From an uncultured Bacteroidota bacterium (GTDB lineage: Bacteria; Bacteroidota; Bacteroidia; Flavobacteriales; Flavobacteriaceae), in assembly GCA_902598305.1 (NCBI GenBank), contig CACKBL010000007.1, positions 59,264-123,263 on the forward strand: 64,000 bases of DNA, in the 5' to 3' direction. This document shows positions 58,301-64,000 of the stretch, in pieces. The first letter of the stretch is position 1. Every line of letters starts with the position of its first letter. The notes under the pieces were generated by a model. It was not told where the DNA came from, did not search any database, and saw nothing but the letters and a program-made list of their open reading frames with translations. Made by a program: the position numbers and the translations under genes.

Positions 58301-61300
58301 GGCTATCGTTACCAGTTAAAAGTGTTATTTTATCAGTAGGAGAAATTGATACTGTACCTGAAATTGGTGAAGGGGTTGTAGTACATCCAAAGTTATTACC
58401 TAATAGGTTAAATTCATAATTGTATGAGGTTGTAACCGTTACCCCTAATGTTGGTGGATTAAAGTTTATAGTAACATCTCCAGTGGCATTATCTAAGGAT
58501 GCAGTAATCCAGTTAGGAGTGGTAGGCGTAACAACACTAATTGCAATCGGACTTCCAGTAGTTCTGAAAATAGATGAGCTTGATACACTAGTGTCACAGA
58601 AAGTCGGATTTTGTCCTACCCCTGAGAAATATGATGCGCTTGTACTTGGATTAACAGTAATGGTTCCTGAAACAACTGCACTTCCAGTACAACCACCTGC
58701 ACCAGCTGAAATTAATAAATATACATAATCCGTAGAGCTTGTTACAACTGCTGAAGGAACACCAGCAATTTCGTAATATGCAGGAGCAGTGACCCTTACA
58801 GGAGGTGCAAAACCAAGACTTGAAGAAGAAGTCGCAGACAACGTAAAACCAACTCCTGCGTTGGCTGCTTCAATCTCAATAAATGGGAACACAGTCGATG
58901 AAACCGTATATGTTGGAGATAATTGTGCATCTAAAAATGCAGAGAACTCAGAATGCAACTGATTTCGATTTGCCGTTCCAGTTGCCATTTGAGCTGATCC
59001 TGTGGCAGCGGTGTAAGGAGTTCCATTTATGGTTACTGTAAATGTGTCCCCAAATTGAGTTTGATTACTTGGACCATTTTGTCTAACCTCTAATCTAGTC
59101 ATTTGTTTTTGAGCGTAAGATGTTCCAGTAATTCCTGCAGGGAAGGAAGAAGTTGCAGCCTCTGTTAAAGTAAACGCAGGGTTTGCAATTTCAAGTCTTA
59201 TTGGAATCATTGTATCAGATGTACATACAGTCCTATCAGTTCCTAATGATGCACTACTTGTAAGAGTAGCTTCAGGTGTTGGGACTATTGTAAAGGATAC
59301 CATTTGTGAGGCTTCAACACATTGCCCACCAAATGTTTGAATTAGTACTCCAACTGTTGTCTCTACAAGTGTAGGGGAATTTAATGTTCCAGTAATTGCA
59401 TACCTATTGAAGAACCCTGGTTGTAATCCAAATGAAAGTCCACCTGGAAGAGGGGTTGCACCGTTAATTTGAAGGCCTGCAGCATTTGAAAATTCAAAAA
59501 TTAAAGCATTGGCACCATTGAAATCTTCACCATCACAATAGGATGACCCTGTGGGATCATCAATAACATTAATTGTTGCACTTTCCTCGACTGTTATTGT
59601 TCCAGTAGAAACTGCTGTTTCACAACCCGGAATAGGAGCTTGAGTCTCCACAGTGTAGGTAAATACTCCTGTACCAACAATAGATGGTGTCCCATAAATG
59701 CTAAATGTTTTTGATAAAGGTTGAGTAACCGGCGCCCCTATATTAACGGAACTATTTACAGGGACTTCAGTTCCTATAATAAATGAATTACCAGGTGTAC
59801 CAGTTGGCCCAGGAGTTAAAACCAGGTTTCCTCCAGCATAAGTTGCTACGAAATCATTAGTTTCTGCATTAAGTTTAGCCGCCAATCCACTCCCGATATG
59901 ATCGGCTGCATTTGCAACAGCAGCATTTGTTGGAAAATCGAATCTCCTATTATTGATTATAAGAGTATAAGTTCTTCCAACGATAGTAGGGCTAACTGTT
60001 ACAAGGGTAATTGTAGTTACTTGAGAGGTAATATCCAACATAGGTAATACTCCAGAGGGGAGATTTTTTGCAAGAACAAGATTTGCAGCTCCTGTTATCT
60101 CATATGTTATTGTATCAATAGCACTATCATTGCAGACAGTTATATTATTTGAATTAAACCCTGATGTGAGATTTATCTGTGGAGACTCAGGAACATTTAT
60201 AACATAATTTACTCTATCCCCAGGACAAGGAACAGGTTCAGCGCTTATTACTATATTTCCTGAAAATCCAGGTCTAAATTTTAGTTCAACAGTGTTACTA
60301 CTGGAGTTAGTAGGTGCCAGCTCATAAAAAGTAGCTGAAGCAAGGTAGGTTGTATCGGTGGTTAAACCTATTGGACTATTAATAAACCATCTAACTGGAT
60401 CTCCACCTGTTATGAGAGTGGTTGAAAATCCAGCATCAGGAATTGGGCACTCTGGTAAGTCTCCAACTGGAGTTATAGATGTGATAGGACCATCGGTAGC
60501 TCCAATAACAATAGTTCTAGTGACCCAATCATTATCATCAGCACCAAATTCACATGTCACCGGTCTTACCTCTAAATCAAAACTACCATACCATCCAACG
60601 TTCCATGTAATGATACCTCTATTTGCATCTATTATTCCAGGAGAACTGACCGAGGAACCTGCTCCTGGGAAAACATCATCTATTCTCCATTCTAAAGATC
60701 CAAAATCATTAGCTAAATCTCCATTGTCACTTGCAGTAAAAAATTGAACCGCTTCATCTGTTGCTTGAATTTGACATTCAGGAAGATCTCCAGTAAAAGT
60801 TCCGCCACAAATTTGAAAATTAGGAGCAACCGGGCTTAAAAGGGGAGCTAATGTAGGAGTAACTATTGCTTGAGGAATTACAGATACTTCAACTTCTTTC
60901 CAATTTGAGAATTTTCCATCGCATCCTTCTGATCTAACACGTATTGTGGCTGTTCCACTGAAACTAGGAGACCAATCCATTGTTGCGCTTCTTATAATTT
61001 GAGTTGTACTTGGAGATTGTAATCTCATCGATTGTGCTAAACCTGTCGGACTAACGCTAACTGAGAATGGTGTATTTTTCTGTATTGCTTCTAAAACAAT
61101 TTCATTCGTAGAGTCGTTATAAATTGCGTCGATGCCAGTATTCGCATTTGCTAGTGTTGCTAGTCTAAGGCCAAGTTGGTCAACTGTCTCAAGCCCAGCC
61201 TCTGTAGTATCAGAATATGTATTTGATATTCCGCTCATTGTAACGACAATTGAATACGCAACTCCAATTACAGGGCCTGAGGAATTTTGGAATATTTTAA

Positions 61301-64000
61301 TTTTCGTTTCCTGATGTTGATTTTGTATTATACTTCCTGCTGCAAAGGGTGTCCAATCCCAATCCAAATCGTTGTGAATTCTTGTTAGGGCATCATTTTC
61401 AAAGCACGCAAAAAATTCAACATCGGGTGTTGTGGGAGCAGGTAGATTATCTTGACAAACTGTGTTATTATACCATATTCCTGATCCTGGGGCACTTTCA
61501 AGTATTTCGTATCCGGGAGAATTTAAATTCATTCTTACAAAATCTGGGGTAACCGGATCAGGCTCTACAACAATTGAATATGGTAATTCAGTTGCTGTAC
61601 AACTACTGCCTTGTGTGACAATTGTAAAGGTTGTGTCTCCACCTACATTCCCTGATACAGTAAATGTTGACGTGCCGCTAATAGCATACCAATTTCCAAG
61701 ACCAGCAAATGGGTTTGTAACATTTCCACTTGTTGTTATCGATAAACCAGGATCCAGATCTCGAACTACTACGCTTGTTGCTCCTCCGCCAAAAGTAAAA
61801 GTAACAGGATCTATTGCACTGCCTACGCATAAAATTTGAGGTGTTGTATTTCCGCTAACTTGAGTAATAGTTGGAGGATCTAAAACTTCAACAGTTACAA
61901 CTTCAGTATAAATTTGACAACTTTGCATTGAGATGTTTGGTAATCTTGCCCCAGTGTTTCCAGAAACTAAAATCCTCATATTAATTCTTGCATTTTCATC
62001 TGGTACAACAACTGCAATCGTTGGAGAAGGAACACCAGTGGAGGCAGCAATATTATAACTTCCCAAAACAATTGGTCTAATTGTCAATATATTAGAAGAA
62101 GAATTGTATAAACCGTCTACTGTTGGGTCAGTTGAACTTATATAGTTTTGGAAAAACTCTCCTATAGAATCAATAGTGGTTGTACCAGTAGTTGTTGCAT
62201 CATATCTGTTCCCATTTACCACAACAGAATAAACCTGACCTGCGATAAGACCCCCAATAGGTGATAATTCAATCATAGTTTGTTCAAGAGGCTGAGGTTG
62301 GGGGTCGCCAACATAAGTTATAATTCCACGATAATAAGTAGCAGGGTGACCATTACTTGGAAGCCAAGAATCTCCTAAATTAAAACCTAAAGAAGCTGAT
62401 CTTTGTCCATCTATATCTTCCCAATTCAACTGGTCAACTGACCTTTGCCATTGAAATGTGACAGAATTTGTAAGAGCACTGGCACCATTTAGAATTAAAT
62501 CAGCAGGTAAATCAGCACCCCCTGTAATTTGACATATTACTTGATCACTAAGTATGGAACCTTCATTCAAGGAAGGTAATATTTCTATTCTTATTGGATC
62601 AGTTGTATCCTCACAAAATTCTGTTGGACTGTTGCTTGCTCTAGCCACCCTTCTAAACCAAGTTGTTTGAATTAATGATGGGGGATCGTAATCTACATTT
62701 GTAGCTGAAGTGATGGCTGTCCAAGCAGCTCCGTTAATTGATTGTTCCCATTGATAGGTTAGTGTCCCCATACTTGTTGATGCATCATCAGGAATTCCAC
62801 CTGTAATTGAACTCACAATACTTGGTGGATCTACACCATAACAATAAGACATATTTAGAGACGGATCCAGAGCTCCTGCATCTAGATCAAAAACTTTTAT
62901 CTCAATAATAGTACTTTCTCCCACACATGTACTTGCAGTTCCACTACCTGCAGTAGTTACTCTCCTGTAGAATGTGGTTGTATTAATCGCAGAGGGGGTG
63001 TAACTCTGTCCTGTAGCTGTCGAAATAGCGGAGAAAATAACACCGTCTGAAGAAATTTCCCACTTATAAGATACTCCAGGACCAATTGTGCCACTAACTA
63101 CATTCAGTTGTGGAGGCACTTCACCCGAACAAATAGTTAATGCTGTTGGAGTTATTGTTCCTCCAACTACTTGTGGTAAGACAGTTATAGTTACTACATT
63201 ACTGTATTCCGTACATGAAGTTAAGGTTGAAATCGTACTTTTTGCACTTCTTCTAAACAACGTAGTTTGGAACAAATTCCCAGGATTTGACAATGTGTGT
63301 GTATTGGATGAGGATACATAAGGTGTGAATGAAACACCATTATCAATTGAGGCTTCCCATGCGTATTCAATTACCCCGGAACCCGTTGCTTCTGTTACAT
63401 TAAATATTGGTGCCGCTTGTTCACCAAAGCAAATTGTGGGACTAGTTGTGTTAATTAATCCTGGGGAAACAACATTCTCCGTCATTAATATTGTGGCAGA
63501 GGCAGTACACCCACCAGCTGTTGTAGCAATAGCAACAACATTAGCTCCGTTTGGAATTAAAATTGGTGGGGATAGATTTGCAGGTTGAAAAATATTTGTC
63601 GAACTACTCTGATAAGTTATTCCTCCAACTGAGAAAGTATAGGTCGCTATCGCTGAAGTTGAACTAGCTGTAAAGGTTATCGAATCTCCTTGACAGAAAA
63701 TAGAATTTGTTGAAGTAAGTGAATATGCATCAGATGTTAAACTAATTGTTGGATCTAAACTTGTACTTATTAAAATTTCTGGAGAAAATGAAGAACACCC
63801 CCCACCAGTAGCAGTATTTGTTGTCCAGGATTTTACTTTAATTCTTCTACCATCACTCAATGTGCTTGTAGAGAGAGTGCTTGAGTCAGATCTAACTCCT
63901 TGAGGAACATTATCAATATAAAATTGGAATGATTGACCACCTCCAGTTGCATTAAAAGTAACCGACTCCCCTGAACAAATTGTAATAGTAGCAGGAGCAG
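52035..64000 (-). CDS. Giant SprB-like adhesin exported by type IX secretion (N-terminus outside window)
   Basis: The frame stays open past the right edge; at least 3,987 codons are in the window. In coding order it shows immunoglobulin-like modules with a CxGE...W..S.DG...YRR pattern (about 63480-61890), then about a dozen GGGA/ISGTP modules (to about 56400). SprB-type repeats (GGxxPYxYxW, L.PG.Y.V.V.D..GC) follow to about 52620, then a PKD domain (about 52340-52560) and a CHU_C/type B T9SS sorting domain (VPNVFTPNKDLVNDYF...WDGNF...GTFILIK). Five extra subdomains are inserted. It is Thr/Ser/Gly-rich, Lys-poor, and visibly richer in G+C than its neighbours. Its role is probably gliding or surface adhesion, exported with the adjacent SprF-like protein. 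Confidence 0.9.
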   Translation of the reverse strand, partial: APATITICSGESVTFNATGGGQSFQFYIDNVPQGVRSDSSTLSTSTLSDGRRIKVKSWTTNTATGGGCSSFSPEILISTSLDPTISLTSDAYSLTSTNSIFCQGDSITFTASSTSAIATYTFSVGGITYQSSSTNIFQPANLSPPILIPNGANVVAIATTAGGCTASATILMTENVVSPGLINTTSPTICFGEQAAPIFNVTEATGSGVIEYAWEASIDNGVSFTPYVSSSNTHTLSNPGNLFQTTLFRRSAKSTISTLTSCTEYSNVVTITVLPQVVGGTITPTALTICSGEVPPQLNVVSGTIGPGVSYKWEISSDGVIFSAISTATGQSYTPSAINTTTFYRRVTTAGSGTASTCVGESTIIEIKVFDLDAGALDPSLNMSYCYGVDPPSIVSSITGGIPDDASTSMGTLTYQWEQSINGAAWTAITSATNVDYDPPSLIQTTWFRRVARASNSPTEFCEDTTDPIRIEILPSLNEGSILSDQVICQITGGADLPADLILNGASALTNSVTFQWQRSVDQLNWEDIDGQRSASLGFNLGDSWLPSNGHPATYYRGIITYVGDPQPQPLEQTMIELSPIGGLIAGQVYSVVVNGNRYDATTTGTTTIDSIGEFFQNYISSTDPTVDGLYNSSSNILTIRPIVLGSYNIAASTGVPSPTIAVVVPDENARINMRILVSGNTGARLPNISMQSCQIYTEVVTVEVLDPPTITQVSGNTTPQILCVGSAIDPVTFTFGGGATSVVVRDLDPGLSITTSGNVTNPFAGLGNWYAISGTSTFTVSGNVGGDTTFTIVTQGSSCTATELPYSIVVEPDPVTPDFVRMNLNSPGYEILESAPGSGIWYNNTVCQDNLPAPTTPDVEFFACFENDALTRIHNDLDWDWTPFAAGSIIQNQHQETKIKIFQNSSGPVIGVAYSIVVTMSGISNTYSDTTEAGLETVDQLGLRLATLANANTGIDAIYNDSTNEIVLEAIQKNTPFSVSVSPTGLAQSMRLQSPSTTQIIRSATMDWSPSFSGTATIRVRSEGCDGKFSNWKEVEVSVIPQAIVTPTLAPLLSPVAPNFQICGGTFTGDLPECQIQATDEAVQFFTASDNGDLANDFGSLEWRIDDVFPGAGSSVSSPGIIDANRGIITWNVGWYGSFDLEVRPVTCEFGADDNDWVTRTIVIGATDGPITSITPVGDLPECPIPDAGFSTTLITGGDPVRWFINSPIGLTTDTTYLASATFYELAPTNSSSNTVELKFRPGFSGNIVISAEPVPCPGDRVNYVINVPESPQINLTSGFNSNNITVCNDSAIDTITYEITGAANLVLAKNLPSGVLPMLDITSQVTTITLVTVSPTIVGRTYTLIINNRRFDFPTNAAVANAADHIGSGLAAKLNAETNDFVATYAGGNLVLTPGPTGTPGNSFIIGTEVPVNSSVNIGAPVTQPLSKTFSIYGTPSIVGTGVFTYTVETQAPIPGCETAVSTGTITVEESATINVIDDPTGSSYCDGEDFNGANALIFEFSNAAGLQINGATPLPGGLSFGLQPGFFNRYAITGTLNSPTLVETTVGVLIQTFGGQCVEASQMVSFTIVPTPEATLTSSASLGTDRTVCTSDTMIPIRLEIANPAFTLTEAATSSFPAGITGTSYAQKQMTRLEVRQNGPSNQTQFGDTFTVTINGTPYTAATGSAQMATGTANRNQLHSEFSAFLDAQLSPTYTVSSTVFPFIEIEAANAGVGFTLSATSSSSLGFAPPVRVTAPAYYEIAGVPSAVVTSSTDYVYLLISAGAGGCTGSAVVSGTITVNPSTSASYFSGVGQNPTFCDTSVSSSSIFRTTGSPIAISVVTPTTPNWITASLDNATGDVTINFNPPTLGVTVTTSYNYEFNLLGNNFGCTTTPSPISGTVSISPTDKITLLTGNDSQIVCVNNTPTPTFAFTTIEYELGGGANAVGTITYSQDGAPAVSGLPPGFGYSLTASNTVRIQGAANAAAANLASSTTRYEYRIETSPGSCETAIATGTIEVRTAPSLALVSSPTTNSQIICDDTDLETIIYEFGGGAKGVNFTWTGSNTLFGKGVTAIASGTNQFRISGKPTVNVTETTIYNYQIETVGSDCTPEIVLTGSLQINPTDSITLISAANTASQSVCYNDTDNASNTIALPIEDVIYEIGGGAIGESLTVTYSANGGPSINNLPTGLGISITGTQVLISGSIVASTTFSTPTIQYKYQIVTGGSCVSSTITGNFTVHSPPILVLTSAATTTNQSGVFALCTNLESIADITYEYYGGATDVVLEWTAGTLTGVNGAITPGTNQFVISGDPSVNITSTTNYPFEVKTNGSACAPEVILTGTIQVKPLETITLASDPSTENQTICAGSGTNTLEPIIYNFGQGANSAVVSFTPALPGVGITSMSSTQVIIGGIASAAAQASTTILTYNYEISTTGCGPATDSGVITVLPTPVMQLYAGNPNQPSVCNNDPITNIDYIFNTQSNASYSISWDVTPTGITPILVSAAGGTNNVVRIQGTPSVNVSVTTTYNYRLTLSGTCDPDVVETGSIQVDPGPDIDEDYIQNFLVKDVECYNDNTGSIVLGDTSSPDFLNAIKNIKLGTVQISEIAFAGVATYTDILRVTINGTTYIGRGGEVLGGAPVLYSNAQIINNFMTDINNDPSQSDLSVSQTGFGLRLVGEVEGVSFTFSANTSDTNAITNTVTTTQVAEAYTPVVTWYFPDSTVVPANNIYNLYSGSYALNVTVGGCTTSATFFVDQPDELSFEVDFCGGVTGAISVQASGGIAPYTYTIEYDGTRLPGASGIKVSNGQVNFTGLTPGRLYIVEVSDSSSCTYGLTRAVRIPTALDYDPAIVEKTDSYCVTGTIGNGSIVTTPLDGAGNQLNAFSGGSGVYTYRWVRSDTGSTVVYGVGANLYNIAPGDYYVTVTDAILGCEYPPQLIVLGGYNPVRLNGVETANFVNLRGANPATSTATADYEFTLNCNGGSDGAFDLFATGGSGNLDITSLSPAGLVPAGSGAAVSLSNVAAGDYIFQVTDLSPPLDPDGNPQAACTDIITVRVVEPEPLSLTLIDSYNPLCPDDLAIGGRLEFGVSGGNALALPYTINLNGGVLSASSGASSRVIFSNINISNPLQRSITSAEIVDNFGCSQQVTFTYEFPEVYTYTVDVDSKDIDCSANTSGEVTFTVNPSDVAGDLSSGNPAQLYIKANGRPYEYYQTLTGNGPITVTNITQADTYQYIISVNNTTTCEIANGNFTIEEKNNEQLVLDLEVTQPGCGNSESQISLTITNAIPPLEIKWYENQNITTSAVYSSTASGTTVQTATSTTDSWVEITAQRGNAVVTGLPTGIYRAIATDGRVSSCEGNEFITRNVVIAESTLSVSNFRTIENIPEVSTGACKNYPEPSGTIDWLSTSGGYTNDIFFSISSSVRRTTAYNGFNISLIGPDGSNVDLTGNSNLFGLPTQPSLERPGYTYRFRNLPSGEYTLTITENVTGTLVPCQEIFYFTVEEFLPIQYDGDTVFETDICTGAVDGGITASAIGGVPYIVDGVPTYEFEWTYTPIDPTASTQVFYGATVDPAYPGTYCLRIIDQNSHSYCSCDAAEANKVTIEVEDVVEPITTEGILADPNNPGNSLKALPPDCTGGGLNGKIGIQVAGGQLPRSINWYIEDPRYLNDPVSPGYRPLSEYDNRTSLDDLLPGNYKVIISSQSLTGCANTTNYTYYEEIIQVSPNRELYIMNGPFVDEDLCVGQQGRLTIDIFDNNEGNLSFYYNNILIPSSDVVRLSDRSWSVAVVNAIETAEFRIVNEEGCWITTEVNRGIGEPNFEYTSPNYEASSVILAREEVTFKNTSTDPYVKSEWIFGDNTAPEMVPTLIDSVITVRHTYGISGTYFATLRIYNDIECSEEITIPISVGKGYNIMVPNVFTPNKDLVNDYFRPLFSGFSNMTFTVYDFRGNVIYNEYKEEADINNIKGFSIDGWDGNFAPYSPYYIYTAKGLLLDGETEVEKSGTFILIK
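55920..56270 (-). repeat. Inserted subdomain 5 of 5
   Basis: Core TDILRVTINGTTYIG, helix NAQIINNFMTDINN, strands LSVSQTGFGLRLVG and VSFTFS. It interrupts a SprB-type repeat between ECYNDNTGSIVLGD and VVTWYFPDSTV. Confidence 0.65.
56400..58640 (-). repeat. Higher-order two-module repeat in the adhesin
   Basis: GGGA/ISGTP modules alternate in type. One type has NLPTG-like text and ends with a TG.I.V stretch; the other has WT..TL.G.G..A...GTNQF.ISG.PSVN.T.TT and ends GSIQV.P...ITL. The second type recurs around 58430, 57790, 57110 and 56490, a period of about 620-680 bp. Confidence 0.65.
58790..59112 (-). repeat. Inserted subdomain 4 of 5
   Basis: Core GDTFTVTINGTPYTA, helix RNQLHSEFSAFLD, strands TYTVSSTVFPFIEIEA and VGFTLS. 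It lies between FPAGITGTSY and YYEIAGVPSAVVT, the same site as insert 3. Confidence 0.7.
59710..60035 (-). repeat. Inserted subdomain 3 of 5
   Basis: Core GRTYTLIINNRRFDF, helix ADHIGSGLAAKLN, strands ATYAGGNLVLTP and NSFIIG. It lies between NLPSGVLPML and FSIYGTPSIVGTG of a GGGA/ISGTP module. Confidence 0.7.
61000..61326 (-). repeat. Inserted subdomain 2 of 5
   Basis: Core GVAYSIVVTMSGISNTYSD, helix VDQLGLRLATLAN, strands AIYNDSTNEIVLEA and TPFSVS. It interrupts a module whose halves read LDWDWTPFAAGSI and ATMDWSPSFSGTATIRV. Confidence 0.65.
61985..62290 (-). repeat. Inserted subdomain 1 of 5
   Basis: Core GQVYSVVVNGNRYDA, then helix IDSIGEFFQNYI and strands LYNSSSNILTIRP. It interrupts a YRR-type Ig-like module between TYYRG and SCQIYTEVVTVEV. 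Confidence 0.65.
62290..63480 (-). repeat. Four tandem YRR-type Ig-like modules in the adhesin
   Basis: Modules of about 100 residues begin near 63470, 63180, 62890 and 62580. Each has a start with TICxGE or VIC/YC, the middle YxWExSxDG, then TTxFRR and CxxxxxxxxIxVxP. The fourth is interrupted by the first inserted subdomain. Confidence 0.7.

Noticed and set aside
58420..61839. Plus-strand open frames of 100-130 codons opposite the adhesin (e.g. 58420-58728, 60358-60747, 61462-61839)
   Set aside because: They lie antisense to repetitive Thr/Ser/Gly-rich coding sequence, whose composition lowers stop-codon frequency; the translations resemble no protein and have no promoter.
52035..64000. 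CRISPR or short tandem repeat array in the repetitive region
   Set aside because: The repeats are diverged protein modules of about 100 residues in one open frame, not short identical direct repeats with unique spacers.

Overview
The window reads as a piece of an AT-rich, tightly packed chromosome from a marine-type Flavobacteriia (Bacteroidota). Evidence for this: the block cinA / rpmB-rpmG-DUF4295-ftsY-rimO, a bacillithiol gene (bshC), DUF4199, a serine carboxypeptidase S10, PorP/SprF plus a giant adhesin with a type IX secretion C-terminal domain, and many promoter elements of the Bacteroidota form TAnnTTTG. I see no insertion sequence, prophage, CRISPR array, rRNA or tRNA. No gene-free stretch exceeds 300 bases; the longest is 24244-24471. 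Several neighbouring genes overlap or abut.

Layout. 1-9.4 kb: the end of a CCA-adding enzyme, heme A synthase, an unrecognised protein with kinase-like motifs, uvrB, a carboxypeptidase-regulatory-domain protein, an S10 peptidase, hsp20 and sucC. 9.5-10.7 kb: lysA on the plus strand. 10.7-24.2 kb: a long minus-strand run (rpmB, rpmG, DUF4295, ftsY, alpha/beta hydrolase, rimO, bshC, guaA, LysM/PBP1 protein, pyrG, yidC, mnmA) covering translation, protein targeting and insertion, nucleotide synthesis and tRNA/ribosome modification. 24.5-29.7 kb: an NTF2-like gene on the plus strand, then minus-strand cinA, an FAH-family enzyme, a DnaQ-like exonuclease, a 2-oxoacid dehydrogenase E2 and recR. 29.7-38.5 kb: a Na+/solute symporter, CoA-binding protein, fabH, htpG, alkB, a hydrolase, a GNAT-like protein, mtaB, rpmE2 and DUF4199. 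38.7-51.0 kb: plus-strand genes for a glycosyltransferase, phosphohexomutase, lipid-type ABC exporter, purL, acyl-CoA ligase, MarR regulator and acyl-CoA dehydrogenase. 51.0-64.0 kb: sprF/porP and an enormous repetitive adhesin that runs off the right edge.

The most interesting items are: (1) the adhesin (more than 3,980 residues visible), in which a recurring subdomain of about 100 residues is inserted five times into module types that otherwise differ; (2) a near-palindrome TGTCAnTTTGRCA shared by the control regions of the two heat-shock genes hsp20 and htpG, each 17-18 nt upstream of a -7-like box; (3) a perfect 17-nt palindrome in front of marR and a perfect 11-bp-arm AT dyad in front of the acyl-CoA ligase; (4) an unrecognised protein beside uvrB with GDxxxxN and DFD motifs suggestive of an atypical kinase; (5) TAnnTTTG boxes so close to start codons that several transcripts should be nearly leaderless. 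Function calls rest on reading translated motifs by eye; no database search was possible.
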